Notes under the pieces: generated by a model
Databases searched by the model: none
Seen by the model: the letters and a program-made list of their open reading frames with translations, nothing else
Told to the model about the DNA's origin: nothing
Assembly (NCBI RefSeq): GCF_024169245.1
Contig: NZ_JALJWP010000001.1
Span: 682,001 to 746,000 of the forward strand
Source: Pseudomonas koreensis
Lineage (GTDB): Bacteria; Pseudomonadota; Gammaproteobacteria; Pseudomonadales; Pseudomonadaceae
Direction of reading: 5' to 3'
DNA length: 64,000 bases
Position numbers and translations under genes: made by a program
Shown here: in pieces, positions 55,777-64,000 of the stretch
How positions within the stretch are numbered: position 1 is the first letter of the stretch
Layout of the letters: every line of letters starts with the position of its first letter

Positions 55777-57954
55777 ATGACTGAACACGTTCAAGTCGGT
55801 GGCCTGCAGGTCGCCAAAGTCCTGTTCGACTTCGTGAACAACGAAGCCATTCCCGGTACCGGCCTCACCGCCGAACAATTCTGGGAAGGTGCCGACAAGG
55901 TCATCCACGACCTGGCGCCGAAGAACAAAGCCCTACTCGCCAAACGCGATGACTTCCAGGCGCGCATCGATGCCTGGCATCAGCAGCATGCCGGCCAGGC
56001 GCACGACGCCGTGGCCTACAAAGCTTTCCTGCAAGAGATCGGTTATCTGCTGCCAGAAGCGGCTGATTTCCAGGCCACGACGCAAAACGTCGATGACGAA
56101 ATCGCCCGCACCGCCGGTCCGCAACTGGTAGTGCCGGTGATGAATGCGCGCTTCGCACTCAACGCCTCGAATGCCCGCTGGGGTTCGCTGTACGACGCCC
56201 TCTACGGCACCGACGCGATCAGCGAAGACGGCGGCGCGGAAAAAGGCAAAGGCTACAACAGGGTGCGTGGCGACAAAGTCATCGCCTTCGCCCGCGCCTT
56301 CCTCGATGAAGCCGCGCCACTGGCCGCGGGCTCCCACGTCGATTCGACCGGCTACAAGATCGCTGACGGCAAACTCGTCGTCACTCTGAAAGGCGGCAGC
56401 AACAGCGGTCTGCGCGACGACGCTCAGTTGATCGGTTTCCAGGGCGATGCCAACGCGCCGATCGCAGTTCTGCTCAAGCACAACGGCCTGCACTTCGAAA
56501 TCCAGATCGATGCCAGCACCCCGGTCGGGCAGACCGATGCCGCCGGCGTCAAAGACATCCTCATGGAAGCGGCGCTGACCACGATCATGGACTGCGAAGA
56601 CTCCGTGGCCGCCGTCGATGCCGACGACAAAGTGCTGATCTACCGCAACTGGCTCGGCCTGATGAAGGGCGATCTGTCGGAAGAAGTCGCCAAGGGCGGC
56701 CAGACCTTCACCCGTACCATGAACCCCGATCGCACCTACACCGCGCCGAATGGCGGTGAAGTGACCCTGCACGGTCGTTCGCTGTTGTTCGTGCGCAACG
56801 TCGGCCATCTGATGACCATCGACGCGATCCTCGACAGTCAAGGCAACGAAGTACCGGAAGGTATCCTCGATGGTCTGGTGACCTGTCTTGCGGCAATGCA
56901 CAACCTCAATGGCAACACCTCGCGGCGCAACACCCGCACCGGTTCGGTGTACATCGTCAAACCGAAGATGCACGGCCCGGAAGAAGCAGCGTTCACCAAC
57001 GAGTTGTTCGGGCGTATAGAAGATGTCCTGCGCCTGCCGCGCAACACCCTGAAAGTCGGGATCATGGACGAGGAGCGCCGCACCACGGTCAACCTCAAGG
57101 CCTGCATCAAGGCCGCCAGCGAACGCGTGGTGTTCATCAACACCGGTTTCCTCGACCGTACCGGCGACGAAATCCACACCTCCATGGAAGCCGGCCCTGT
57201 AGTGCGCAAGGCTGACATGAAGGCCGAGAAGTGGATCGGCGCCTACGAAAACTGGAACGTCGATATCGGTCTGAGCACTGGCTTGCAGGGTCGTGCGCAA
57301 ATCGGTAAAGGCATGTGGGCGATGCCTGATCTGATGGCGGCGATGCTCGAACAGAAGATCGCTCATCCGCTGGCCGGCGCCAACACTGCCTGGGTGCCAT
57401 CGCCGACCGCCGCTGCGCTGCACGCGTTGCACTACCACAAGGTCGATGTGTTCGCGCGTCAGGCCGAACTGGCCAAACGTGCCCGCGCCTCGGTGGACGA
57501 CATTCTGACCATCCCGCTGGCGGTCAACCCGAGCTGGACGCCGGAGCAGATCAAGAACGAACTGGACAACAACGCCCAGGGCATTCTCGGTTACGTGGTG
57601 CGCTGGATCGACCAGGGCGTCGGTTGCTCGAAAGTGCCGGATATCAACGACGTTGGCCTGATGGAAGACCGTGCGACGCTGCGTATCTCCAGCCAGCACA
57701 TCGCCAACTGGCTGCGCCACGGTATCGTCACCCAAGAGCAAGTGATGGAAAGCCTCAAGCGCATGGCGCCGGTGGTCGACCGTCAGAACGCCAACGACCC
57801 GCTGTATCGCCCGCTGGCACCAGATTTCGACAGCAACATCGCCTTCCAGGCGGCCGTCGAACTGGTGATCGAAGGCACCAGGCAGCCCAATGGCTACACC
57901 GAGCCGGTGCTGCACCGTCGTCGTCGTGAGTTCAAGGCCGCGAATGGTCTGTAA
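55777..57954 (+). CDS. glcB: Malate synthase G
   Basis: Condenses glyoxylate and acetyl-CoA to malate in the glyoxylate shunt and glycolate use. The 725-residue length is that of isoform G. Recognisable parts are [19 protein letters not shown] (about 267-285), with Mg/active-site acids, and [20 protein letters not shown] (about 450-469) with the catalytic Asp region. The ATG at 55777 is used although the frame is open four codons upstream. A strong terminator follows. The gene links two-carbon and fatty-acid use, like the acyl-CoA dehydrogenases at 36-43 kb. Confidence 0.97.
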   Translation: MTEHVQVGGLQVAKVLFDFVNNEAIPGTGLTAEQFWEGADKVIHDLAPKNKALLAKRDDFQARIDAWHQQHAGQAHDAVAYKAFLQEIGYLLPEAADFQATTQNVDDEIARTAGPQLVVPVMNARFALNASNARWGSLYDALYGTDAISEDGGAEKGKGYNRVRGDKVIAFARAFLDEAAPLAAGSHVDSTGYKIADGKLVVTLKGGSNSGLRDDAQLIGFQGDANAPIAVLLKHNGLHFEIQIDASTPVGQTDAAGVKDILMEAALTTIMDCEDSVAAVDADDKVLIYRNWLGLMKGDLSEEVAKGGQTFTRTMNPDRTYTAPNGGEVTLHGRSLLFVRNVGHLMTIDAILDSQGNEVPEGILDGLVTCLAAMHNLNGNTSRRNTRTGSVYIVKPKMHGPEEAAFTNELFGRIEDVLRLPRNTLKVGIMDEERRTTVNLKACIKAASERVVFINTGFLDRTGDEIHTSMEAGPVVRKADMKAEKWIGAYENWNVDIGLSTGLQGRAQIGKGMWAMPDLMAAMLEQKIAHPLAGANTAWVPSPTAAALHALHYHKVDVFARQAELAKRARASVDDILTIPLAVNPSWTPEQIKNELDNNAQGILGYVVRWIDQGVGCSKVPDINDVGLMEDRATLRISSQHIANWLRHGIVTQEQVMESLKRMAPVVDRQNANDPLYRPLAPDFDSNIAFQAAVELVIEGTRQPNGYTEPVLHRRRREFKAANGL

Positions 57955-57975
57955 CGTACGTTGATGGTTGAAATG

Positions 57976-58014
57976 AAAAAGGCCCTGATCGAGAGATCAG
58001 GGCCTTTTTTGTTT
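57976..58014 (+). terminator. Intrinsic terminator after glcB
   Basis: AAAAAGGCCCTGATC, GAGA tetraloop, GATCAGGGCC and a TTTTTT tail. A long perfect stem 22 bases after the glcB stop. Confidence 0.95.
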
Positions 58015-58050
58015 ATGTGCTCGGCGTCGGCTTGGCGGAGCTGCGCAGAT

Positions 58051-58217
58051 CCAACCCCCTCACCCCAACCCTCTCCCCCAAGGGGGCGAGGGGGAAAGGG
58101 AGCCGATCTTTGTGCTTTTCAGAACCGGAGTTCGACTGAGGAGTCTCAGGTCGGTGTACCACAATATTCACCGCGGTCAGTCCCCTCTCCCTCCGGGAGA
58201 GGGTTAGGGTGAGGGGC
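58051..58217. repeat. Inverted pair of C/T-rich Pseudomonas repeats
   Basis: CCCCCTCACCCCAACCCTCTC (from 58054), followed by CCCCAAGGGGG, faces the inverted unit GAGAGGGTTAGGGTGAGGGG ending at 58217. About 80 bases with no gene lie between the units. It separates the convergent glcB and response-regulator genes. The class is distinct from the REPs elsewhere in the window. Confidence 0.8.
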
Positions 58218-58219
58218 TT

Positions 58220-58666
58220 CTAGGGTTCTATACCCAATTCGTGTTTCACCAAACCCAACAACTTCCCCGTATCAATCGGCTTGAGCAGAAAATCCACCAC
58301 GCTCAGATGCATCGCCGCGATCGCGTCTTTCACATCGGCATCGCCCGACACAATAATGATCGGCATCGCTGCGCGCACCGATTCGCGCACCTGGCGGATC
58401 AGGTCGAGGCCATCGACATTGCCCATGCGCAAATCGGTAATGACCAGCCCGATCGAGGGCTTTTGCTCAAGCATTTTCAGCGCCGTTTCACCGCTGGCTG
58501 CGGTCATGCAATGAATGCCATCGAGCGCGAGAATCTCCGACAACAGCTCGCGGGCGTCCTTGTCGTCGTCGACGATCAACACACGCTGCGGCGGCAGATC
58601 GGGTTCGAGCATTACTGCGCTGAGCGCTTCACGCTCGGCGTCGCTCAAAATATCGTGGTCGGACAT
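58220..58666 (-). CDS. Stand-alone response regulator (CheY-like receiver)
   Basis: 148 residues. A 25-residue N-terminal extension is followed by one receiver domain: acidic pocket IVDDDKD (31-37), phosphoacceptor D78 in VITDLRMG, S107 in IIVSGDAD and K129 in FLLKPID. No output domain. Divergent from the DUF294/CBS gene over a 255-base gap, with no histidine kinase beside it. The ATG at 58666 is used; an upstream ATG adds eight residues. It may act through protein contacts, possibly in carbon or acetate control with its neighbour. Confidence 0.88.
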   Translation of the reverse strand: MSDHDILSDAEREALSAVMLEPDLPPQRVLIVDDDKDARELLSEILALDGIHCMTAASGETALKMLEQKPSIGLVITDLRMGNVDGLDLIRQVRESVRAAMPIIIVSGDADVKDAIAAMHLSVVDFLLKPIDTGKLLGLVKHELGIEP

Positions 58667-58921
58667 GGCGCTCTCTAAATGTTCAATCAATCCCTGGCAA
58701 GTCGTCAGACATCGCCGGACAGCGCTTCAATGTGCACTTCGTCGGATTTTTTTCCAAGGGGCTACGACGAGCTTTTCCGAGCTTTTGCGTAGGTTATTTC
58801 CGAAAATCGGCCGATGGTGGCAAAACCTAGACTTACGTCCAATGGGCACCCTGCCCGTCGGGGTCGACCATGGCCGCAACGATCCGACAACAACAATTCG
58901 AAAAAGACTGCGGTAATGGTT

Positions 58922-60856
58922 ATGAGCAAAGCGGACGCCTTCACCCAGGCAGGGAAAACCGCGGTTTTGCAGAATATTCAGGGCACCCTGCAATTCCTTC
59001 AGCGCTTCCCGCCCTTCAATCAGATGGAACACGCCCACCTCGCCTATCTGGTGGAGCAATGTCAGCTGCGTTTTTTTGCCCAGGGCGAGAGCATCATCAA
59101 ACCGGCCGACGGCCCGGTCGAACACTTTCACATCGTCAAACAGGGTCGGGTGGTCGGCGAACGCCAGCACATCACCAGGCCCGGCACCGAGACCACGTTC
59201 GAAATCACCACCGGCGAATGCTTTCCGCTGGCGGCGCTGCTCGGTGAGCGCGCCACACGCACCGAGCACCTCGCCGGCGAAGACACCTTCTGCCTGCAAC
59301 TGAACAAACTGGCGTTCATCAAACTGTTCGCCCTCTCCAGCACCTTCCGCGACTTCGCCCTGCGCGGGGTCAGCAGCCTGCTCGATCAGGTCAACCAGCA
59401 AGTGCAACAAAAAGCCGTGGAAACCCTCGGCACTCAGTACTCGCTGAACACCCGCCTCGGTGAACTTGCGATGCGCCATCCGGTGACTTGCAGCGCCGAT
59501 ACGCCACTGCGTGAAGCGGTGAAGCTGATGCACGAGCAACAGGTCGGCAGCATCGTCGCGGTTGACGAGCACAAGGCGCCGCTGGGAATTTTCACCCTGC
59601 GCGATTTGCGCCATGTGGTGGCCGAAGGTGTCGGCGATTTCAGCGACGCCATCGAACAGCACATGACCCGATCGCCGTTTTGTCTGTCGCCGGATCACAG
59701 CGCATTCGATGCGGCGATCGCCATGACCGAGCGGCATATCGCCCACGTGTGTCTGGTCAAGGATCAGCGCCTGTGCGGGGTGGTTTCCGAACGTGACCTG
59801 TTCTCCCTGCAACGGGTCGATCTGGTGCATCTGGCCCGGACCATCCGCAGCGCGCAACGGGTCGAACAACTGGTGACCCTGCGCGGCGAGATCGGCCAAC
59901 TGGTCGAACGCATGCTCGCTCACGGCGCGTCGTCGACGCAGATCACCCACATCATTACGTTGCTCAACGATCACACGGTGTGCCGGGTGATCGAACTGAC
60001 TCTTGCGGAAAAAGGCGACCCGGGGGTGCCGTTCAGTTGGCTGTGTTTCGGCAGCGAGGGCCGGCGCGAGCAGACACTGCACACCGATCAGGACAACGGC
60101 ATTCTCTTCGACGCCCGCGATGCGGCGCACGCGGCGGAGATTCGCGGCAAGCTGCTGCCGATCGCCCAGCATATCAACCAGAGCCTGGCGCAGTGCGGCT
60201 TCACCCTGTGCAAGGGCAACGTCATGGCCGGCAATCCCGAGCTGTGCTTGTCGCGGGCCGAGTGGGCGCGGCGCTTTGCGGCGTTCATCCGTGAAGCCAC
60301 GCCGGAGAACCTGCTGGGCTCAAGCATTTATTTCGACCTGCGCGTGGTCTGGGGCGATGAGCAAGGCTGCGAGCAATTGCGCCGGGGCATTCTCGATCAG
60401 GTCGGTGACAACCGTTTGTTCCAGCGCATGCTCGCCGAAAATGCCCTGCGCAATCGCCCCCCGGTCGGGCGTTTCCGCGAATTCGTGCTGGCCCGCAAGA
60501 ACGGCGAGAAGGCCACGCTGGACCTGAAAATCCAGGGTTTGACGCCGTTCGTCGACGGCGCCCGCCTGCTGGCGCTGGCCAATGGCATCGACGCCAACAA
60601 CACCCTCGAACGCTTCCGCCAACTGGTGGATAAAGAAGTTATCGAGCCACTCGACGGCGCGGCGTATGAAGAGGCCTATCACTTCATTCAGCAAACGCGG
60701 ATGCAGCAGCACCAGCTGCAGACCCGGGAGAACCAGCCGTACTCCAACCGCGTCGATCCTGACAGCCTCAATCACCTCGACCGGCGCATCCTGCGCGAAT
60801 CCCTGCGGCAGGCGCAGCGCCTGCAAAGCAGCCTGACGTTGCGGTATCAGCTATGA
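58922..60856 (+). CDS. CNMP-binding/CBS/DUF294 putative nucleotidyltransferase
   Basis: 644 residues. A cyclic-nucleotide-binding-like domain (about 30-140) and two CBS repeats (about 165-285, including MRHPVTCSADTPLREAVKLM) come first. A DUF294 nucleotidyltransferase-like core (SWLCFGSEGRREQTLHTDQD, about 377-396) and a helical DUF294 C-terminal domain follow. The layout resembles GlnD-type signal transducers, with CBS pairs sensing adenine nucleotides. The enzymatic target is unknown. Starts at 58922 or six bases earlier; the ribosome-binding site is weak. Its stop overlaps the exonuclease gene by ATGA, so the two work together. Confidence 0.87.
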   Translation: MSKADAFTQAGKTAVLQNIQGTLQFLQRFPPFNQMEHAHLAYLVEQCQLRFFAQGESIIKPADGPVEHFHIVKQGRVVGERQHITRPGTETTFEITTGECFPLAALLGERATRTEHLAGEDTFCLQLNKLAFIKLFALSSTFRDFALRGVSSLLDQVNQQVQQKAVETLGTQYSLNTRLGELAMRHPVTCSADTPLREAVKLMHEQQVGSIVAVDEHKAPLGIFTLRDLRHVVAEGVGDFSDAIEQHMTRSPFCLSPDHSAFDAAIAMTERHIAHVCLVKDQRLCGVVSERDLFSLQRVDLVHLARTIRSAQRVEQLVTLRGEIGQLVERMLAHGASSTQITHIITLLNDHTVCRVIELTLAEKGDPGVPFSWLCFGSEGRREQTLHTDQDNGILFDARDAAHAAEIRGKLLPIAQHINQSLAQCGFTLCKGNVMAGNPELCLSRAEWARRFAAFIREATPENLLGSSIYFDLRVVWGDEQGCEQLRRGILDQVGDNRLFQRMLAENALRNRPPVGRFREFVLARKNGEKATLDLKIQGLTPFVDGARLLALANGIDANNTLERFRQLVDKEVIEPLDGAAYEEAYHFIQQTRMQQHQLQTRENQPYSNRVDPDSLNHLDRRILRESLRQAQRLQSSLTLRYQL

Positions 60857-61560
60857 GCCTGTTTTCCTGGCTGCGCCCGGCCAGTCCCGTCGTGCCGGCC
60901 GCGTTTGCGCAGCGACTGGCGCAATTGCCGAGCATCACCGAGCTGAGCGCATGCAGCCTGCGCGAGCAGCGCTGGGTGGTGCTGGATCTGGAAACCACCG
61001 GCCTTAACATCAACAGGGACCGTGTGTTGTCGATCGGCGCCGTGGTGATCGAGGACGGCGCGATCGATTTCCGCCAGCAGTTCGAAAGGACCTTGCAATG
61101 CCGGGAATTGAAGCTCAGCCCCAGCGTGCTGATTCATGGCCTCGGGCCGAATGCGATTGCCGCGGGTAGTGATCCGGCGGAAGCATTGCTGGAGTTGCTG
61201 GAGTTCATCGGCGACAGTCCGGTGCTGGCTTTTCATGCGCCGTTCGATCAGCACATGCTCGGGCGTGCCCTGAAGGAACATCTGGGGCATAAGCTGCAGC
61301 AGGTGTTTCTGGATGTGGCGGACATTGCGCCGCTGCTGTGTCCGCAGGCACAGATTCGCGAGGCCGGGCTGGATGAGTGGATCGAGTGGTTTCGCCTTCA
61401 AGTGTTCGAACGGCATAACGCCAGTGCCGATGCATTGGCCACGGCGGAACTGGCATTGATTCTGTTCAGCCGGGCGCGGGCGCAGCAGATTGACAGCCCG
61501 TTGCAGCTGCAGCAGCGGTTGAGTCAGTGGAAGCGCAGGCAACAAACTCACTCTTTCTAG
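60853..61560 (+). CDS. DEDDh 3'-5' exonuclease (DnaQ-like)
   Basis: 235 residues. Exo I motif WVVLDLETTGLN with D45 and E47, Exo II in the VLAFHAPFDQHML segment, and a C-terminal His/Asp in RHNASADALAT. It resembles the DNA polymerase III epsilon subunit domain, but it is coupled to a CBS/DUF294 protein, not to a polymerase. Such pairs occur in many proteobacteria. The substrate could be DNA, RNA or a nucleotide messenger; the sequence does not tell. Confidence 0.88.
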   Translation: MSLFSWLRPASPVVPAAFAQRLAQLPSITELSACSLREQRWVVLDLETTGLNINRDRVLSIGAVVIEDGAIDFRQQFERTLQCRELKLSPSVLIHGLGPNAIAAGSDPAEALLELLEFIGDSPVLAFHAPFDQHMLGRALKEHLGHKLQQVFLDVADIAPLLCPQAQIREAGLDEWIEWFRLQVFERHNASADALATAELALILFSRARAQQIDSPLQLQQRLSQWKRRQQTHSF

Positions 61561-61567
61561 CACTACC

Positions 61568-61651
61568 CCTGTAGGAGCTGCCGCAGGCTGCGATCTTTTG
61601 ATTTTATAAACAGCAAGATCAAAAGATCGCAGCCTGCGGCAGCTCCTACGG
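61568..61651. repeat. REP/BIME pair after the exonuclease gene
   Basis: CTGTAGGAGCTGCCGCAGGC... and ...GCCTGCGGCAGCTCCTACG form a near-perfect palindrome. Same class as 217-296 and 47359-47444. Confidence 0.92.
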
Positions 61652-61760
61652 GGGCATGCGACCATATCACCTGACCAGTGGCCAATTGCTAACCATTCCC
61701 ACCTCTGCCAGAATCGCGAACTATTCTCGTTAGTTAACATTTCCCAATCGGTGATGTCCG

Positions 61761-62279
61761 GTGTCGTCAGTGCCCAACCCCCACAGTGAGCTCGTCGGTG
61801 CGATGTATCGCGACCATCGCGGTTGGCTGCTGGCGTGGTTGCGGCGCAATGTGGCGTGCCCGCAGCGCGCCGAGGATTTGAGTCAGGACACGTTCGTGCG
61901 CCTGCTCAACCGCGACGAATTGCTGACGCCGCGCGAGCCGCGGGCGTTTCTGGTGGCGATCGCCAAAGGCCTGTTGTTCGACTACTTCCGCCGCGCCGCG
62001 CTGGAACAGGCCTACCTCACCGAACTGATGCTGATCCCCGAGGGCGAACAGCCATCGGTGGAAGAACAGCAAATGATCCTCGACGACCTCAAAGCCATCG
62101 ATCGCCTGCTCGGCAAGTTGTCGACTAAGGCTCGTGCGGCCTTCCTGTATAACCGCCTCGACGGCCTCAGCCACGCCGAGATCGCCGGCAAACTCGGCGT
62201 CTCGGTGCCGCGCGTGCGCCAGTATCTGGCCCAAGGCCTGCGCCAGTGCTACATCGCCCTTTACGGTGAGCCGACATGA
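61761..62279 (+). CDS. ECF sigma factor, FecI-like
   Basis: 172 residues with sigma region 2 (MYRDHRGWLLAWLRRNV, then RAEDLSQDTFVRLL, about 15-50) and region 4 (SHAEIAGKLGVSVPRVRQYL, about 134-153). It is the first of three genes sigma / anti-sigma / TonB receptor, the cell-surface signalling layout for siderophore uptake. The start is probably a GTG at 61761. A short AT-rich palindrome (AACTA...TAGTT, 61719-61735) lies upstream where a Fur site would be expected, but its match to the Fur consensus is poor. It overlaps fecR by ATGA. Confidence 0.9.
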   Translation: MSSVPNPHSELVGAMYRDHRGWLLAWLRRNVACPQRAEDLSQDTFVRLLNRDELLTPREPRAFLVAIAKGLLFDYFRRAALEQAYLTELMLIPEGEQPSVEEQQMILDDLKAIDRLLGKLSTKARAAFLYNRLDGLSHAEIAGKLGVSVPRVRQYLAQGLRQCYIALYGEPT

Positions 62280-63250
62280 CCGCGGCCAGTTCGCGCCCGG
62301 TGCCGGCCCATGTGCTGGACGCGGCGATTGCCTGGCAATTGACCCTCGATTCGAGCACCGCGCTGGAGCGCGAGGAGTTCGCCAAATGGCACGCGGCCCA
62401 TGAAGAACACGCCCGCGCCTGGCGTCAGTTGGGCATGCTCGATCAGCGCTTCAGCGTCGCCAAGGGCCCGGCGCGCAGTGCGTTGCTGCAATCGCGCGAA
62501 GGCATCCGCCGGCGCATACGCAAACTCGGCAGCGGGCTGGCCAGTGTCGTCGTGATAATCGGTCTCGGTCTGTTTGTCAGTGAGCGTTATCTGCCGCTGG
62601 ATTACTGGCTCGCCGATCAGCGTACGGCCACCGGCGAACAGCGCACCGTGCGCCTGTCCGACGGCACCCTGCTCAATCTCAATACCCACAGCGCGGTCGA
62701 CGTGCGCTTCGATGACAAGCGCCGCTTGATCGTGTTGCAGGAAGGCGAAATCCTCGTCGAAACCGGGCATGGCGATGCGCGGCCGTTTATCGTCGAAACC
62801 CGCGAAGGCAGCATGCGCGCGCTGGGCACGCGGTTTCTGGTCAAGCGCGAGGACGATGGCACGCGCCTGAGCGTGTTGCAGTCGGCGGTCGCGGCGCATG
62901 CCCAGGCCGACCCGCAAGAACAGATTCTGCGCGAAGGCCAACAGGTGTTGCTGCGCAGTGACGGGCTGGGCTCGATCGTCGCCCTCGCCCCCGGCGCCGA
63001 TGCCTGGACGCGCGGCATGCTGGTGGTCGACAACGCGCGGCTGGGCGATCTGGTGCATGAGTTGGGGCGCTACCGCCACGGGCATCTGGGCGTGGCGCCG
63101 GAAGTGGCCGAACTGCGGATTACCGGCAGCTTTCCGTTGCACGACACCGACAAGGCGCTGAGTGCATTGCTGCCGACCCTGCCGGTGCAGATCGAGCGGC
63201 ATACGCCCTATTGGGTCACCGTGGCGAAGGCTGAGACCTCCTCCCCTTGA
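62276..63250 (+). CDS. FecR-like transmembrane sigma regulator
   Basis: 324 residues. An N-terminal cytoplasmic anti-sigma region (about 1-85, with ALEREEFAKWHAAHEEHARAW) is followed by one membrane helix (about 88-108) and a periplasmic FecR domain (GEQRTVRLSDGTLLNLN, about 121-137). A C-terminal STN-like part would contact the receptor signalling domain. It passes the ferric-siderophore signal to the sigma factor. Translationally coupled to the sigma gene by ATGA. The receptor gene follows after a 259-base gap filled with repeats. Confidence 0.92.
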   Translation: MTAASSRPVPAHVLDAAIAWQLTLDSSTALEREEFAKWHAAHEEHARAWRQLGMLDQRFSVAKGPARSALLQSREGIRRRIRKLGSGLASVVVIIGLGLFVSERYLPLDYWLADQRTATGEQRTVRLSDGTLLNLNTHSAVDVRFDDKRRLIVLQEGEILVETGHGDARPFIVETREGSMRALGTRFLVKREDDGTRLSVLQSAVAAHAQADPQEQILREGQQVLLRSDGLGSIVALAPGADAWTRGMLVVDNARLGDLVHELGRYRHGHLGVAPEVAELRITGSFPLHDTDKALSALLPTLPVQIERHTPYWVTVAKAETSSP

Positions 63251-63252
63251 CA

Positions 63253-63364
63253 TGATCGTTCCCACGCTCTGCGTGGGAATGCAGCCCGGGGCGCTCTGCG
63301 TCCCTGCCGAAGCGGACGCAGAGCGTCCATTGAGGCATTCCCACGCGGAGCATGGGAACGATCA
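63253..63364. repeat. GATCGTTCCCAC-type palindromic repeat
   Basis: TGATCGTTCCCACGCTCTGC at the left end is mirrored by GCATGGGAACGATCA at the right end, with a second inverted pair (CTCTGCGTCC / GGACGCAGAG) inside. It is a common Pseudomonas intergenic repeat, different from REP. Confidence 0.82.
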
Positions 63365-63365
63365 A

Positions 63366-63391
63366 TGTGGGAGCGAGCCTGCTCGCGAAGG
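63366..63391. repeat. REP unit upstream of the TonB receptor gene
   Basis: GTGGGAGCGAGCCTGCTCGC followed by GAAG, directly after the GATCGTTCCCAC-type repeat. A single copy. Confidence 0.85.
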
Positions 63392-63509
63392 CGCCATCAG
63401 CCGCACAACCATTTCCAGCAAAAAAAGAATTTCCACCCAGCCCTATCACTTTTCCAATCTCATCCGGCACACAGGCAATTGAGAAATATTTCCATTCAGG
63501 AGCCGCCGT

Positions 63510-64000
63510 ATGTCCCGTTCGCCAGACACCTTGTTGCGCCCCAGTCTGCTGGCTTTTGCCATCGCTTTCGGCACGCCGCTGATCAGCACTGCGTTGCTCG
63601 CCGCGGAGCAAGCGTCCAGCGTGCGCGCCTACAACCTGCCGGCGGCGCCACTGTCGACCACGCTGAACCAGATCGCCAGCCAGGGCGGCCTCGCCCTGTC
63701 GTTGAATCCGGCACTGGCAGCAGGCAAGACCTCGGCGCCGGTCAATGGCCAGTACGACGCCGCCGGCGCCCTGCGCGCGGCGTTGCGCGGCACCGGTCTG
63801 CAACTGGAGCAAAGCAGCGCTGGCACCTACACCCTGGTGGCCGTGCCGGAAGGTACGCTGGCCCTGCCGGAAACCGCGGTCATCGGCGTGGAAAATCTGG
63901 AAAGTGCCTGGGGCCCCGTCGAAGGCTACACCGCGACCCGCACCGCCGCTGGCACCAAGACCGACACCGCACTGGTCGAAGCACCGCGTTCGATCTCTGT
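63510..64000 (+). CDS. TonB-dependent siderophore receptor with signalling domain (3' end outside window)
   Basis: First 163 codons of an outer-membrane receptor. A signal peptide (about 1-32) is followed by an STN signalling domain (about 38-112, with YNLPAAPLSTTLNQIASQGG at 42-61). The approach to the plug domain (TKTDTALVEAPRSIS) is reached as the window ends. The STN domain shows it is a transducer that signals through the FecR- and FecI-like proteins encoded upstream. The ATG at 63510 has AGGAG 7 bases upstream. The siderophore cannot be told from this part. Confidence 0.92.
   Translation, partial: MSRSPDTLLRPSLLAFAIAFGTPLISTALLAAEQASSVRAYNLPAAPLSTTLNQIASQGGLALSLNPALAAGKTSAPVNGQYDAAGALRAALRGTGLQLEQSSAGTYTLVAVPEGTLALPETAVIGVENLESAWGPVEGYTATRTAAGTKTDTALVEAPRSIS

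Noticed and set aside
61717..61735. Fur box upstream of the FecI-like gene
   Set aside because: AACTATTCTCGTTAGTT is palindromic only at its ends and matches the 19-base Fur consensus poorly. Function is plausible by context, but the sequence does not support a feature.

Overview
The window is chromosomal DNA of a fluorescent-type Pseudomonas (P. fluorescens/P. putida lineage). The gene order cca-folK-folB-plsY-tsaD / rpsU-dnaG-rpoD-rmcA-tRNA-Ile2 / davBA-pqqFABCDE / fadE-like genes-bio operon-comF-modE / srkA-rarD-gcvR-like-glcB is the order I know from this genus. The gaps carry many Pseudomonas REP/BIME palindromes, and core genes are GC-rich. Nothing in the sequence fixes the species.

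Layout. 1-11.5 kb holds folate and lipid genes, the tRNA modification gene tsaD, the macromolecular-synthesis cluster (rpsU, dnaG, rpoD) and the c-di-GMP enzyme rmcA. 11.52-21.30 kb is an accessory island inserted in the 3' half of a tRNA-Ile2(CAU) gene, bounded by exact 47-bp direct repeats 9,700 bp apart. 21.4-22.1 kb is a frameshifted Mu-F-like PBECR2 fragment with a possible minus-strand small RNA. 22.2-25.4 kb is an Lrp/AsnC regulator and lysine catabolism (davB, davA). 25.4-36 kb is the PQQ cofactor cluster with an S9 peptidase, a Pmp3 peptide, an aminotransferase and a LysR regulator. 36-43.4 kb has three paralogous acyl-CoA dehydrogenases and a diguanylate cyclase. 43.5-48.5 kb is a mini flagellar-rod-like protein and the biotin operon bioBFHCD. 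48.6-58 kb has comF, modE, a PhoX-type phosphatase, srkA, rarD, a gcvR-like ACT protein and glcB. 58-64 kb has a response regulator, a CNMP-CBS-DUF294 protein with a DEDDh exonuclease, and an ECF sigma / FecR / TonB-receptor iron-signalling set cut by the window end.

The island is the most unusual part. Its integrase is frameshifted and lacks the last catalytic residues. It also holds an orphan ParA-like ATPase, an orphan VbhA-like antitoxin whose inhibitory glutamate appears lost, and a mobC relaxosome gene broken twice. The intact cargo is a tight three-gene operon (SMC/Rad50-like ATPase with two CxxC pairs, a winged-helix-like middle protein, a PD-(D/E)XK nuclease-like protein). It converges with a DNA methyltransferase. 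I read this as an ABC-three-component (Lamassu-like) conflict system tied to DNA modification, probably anti-phage or anti-plasmid. The ATPase, nuclease-like and methyltransferase motifs are directly visible; the system assignment is inference.

Regulatory signals of note are two tandem PsrA-type operators upstream of the first acyl-CoA dehydrogenase, an attenuator-like terminator between pqqA and pqqB, and two perfect DnaA boxes in a palindrome-rich gap after rarD. No CRISPR array, insertion sequence or rRNA operon was seen.
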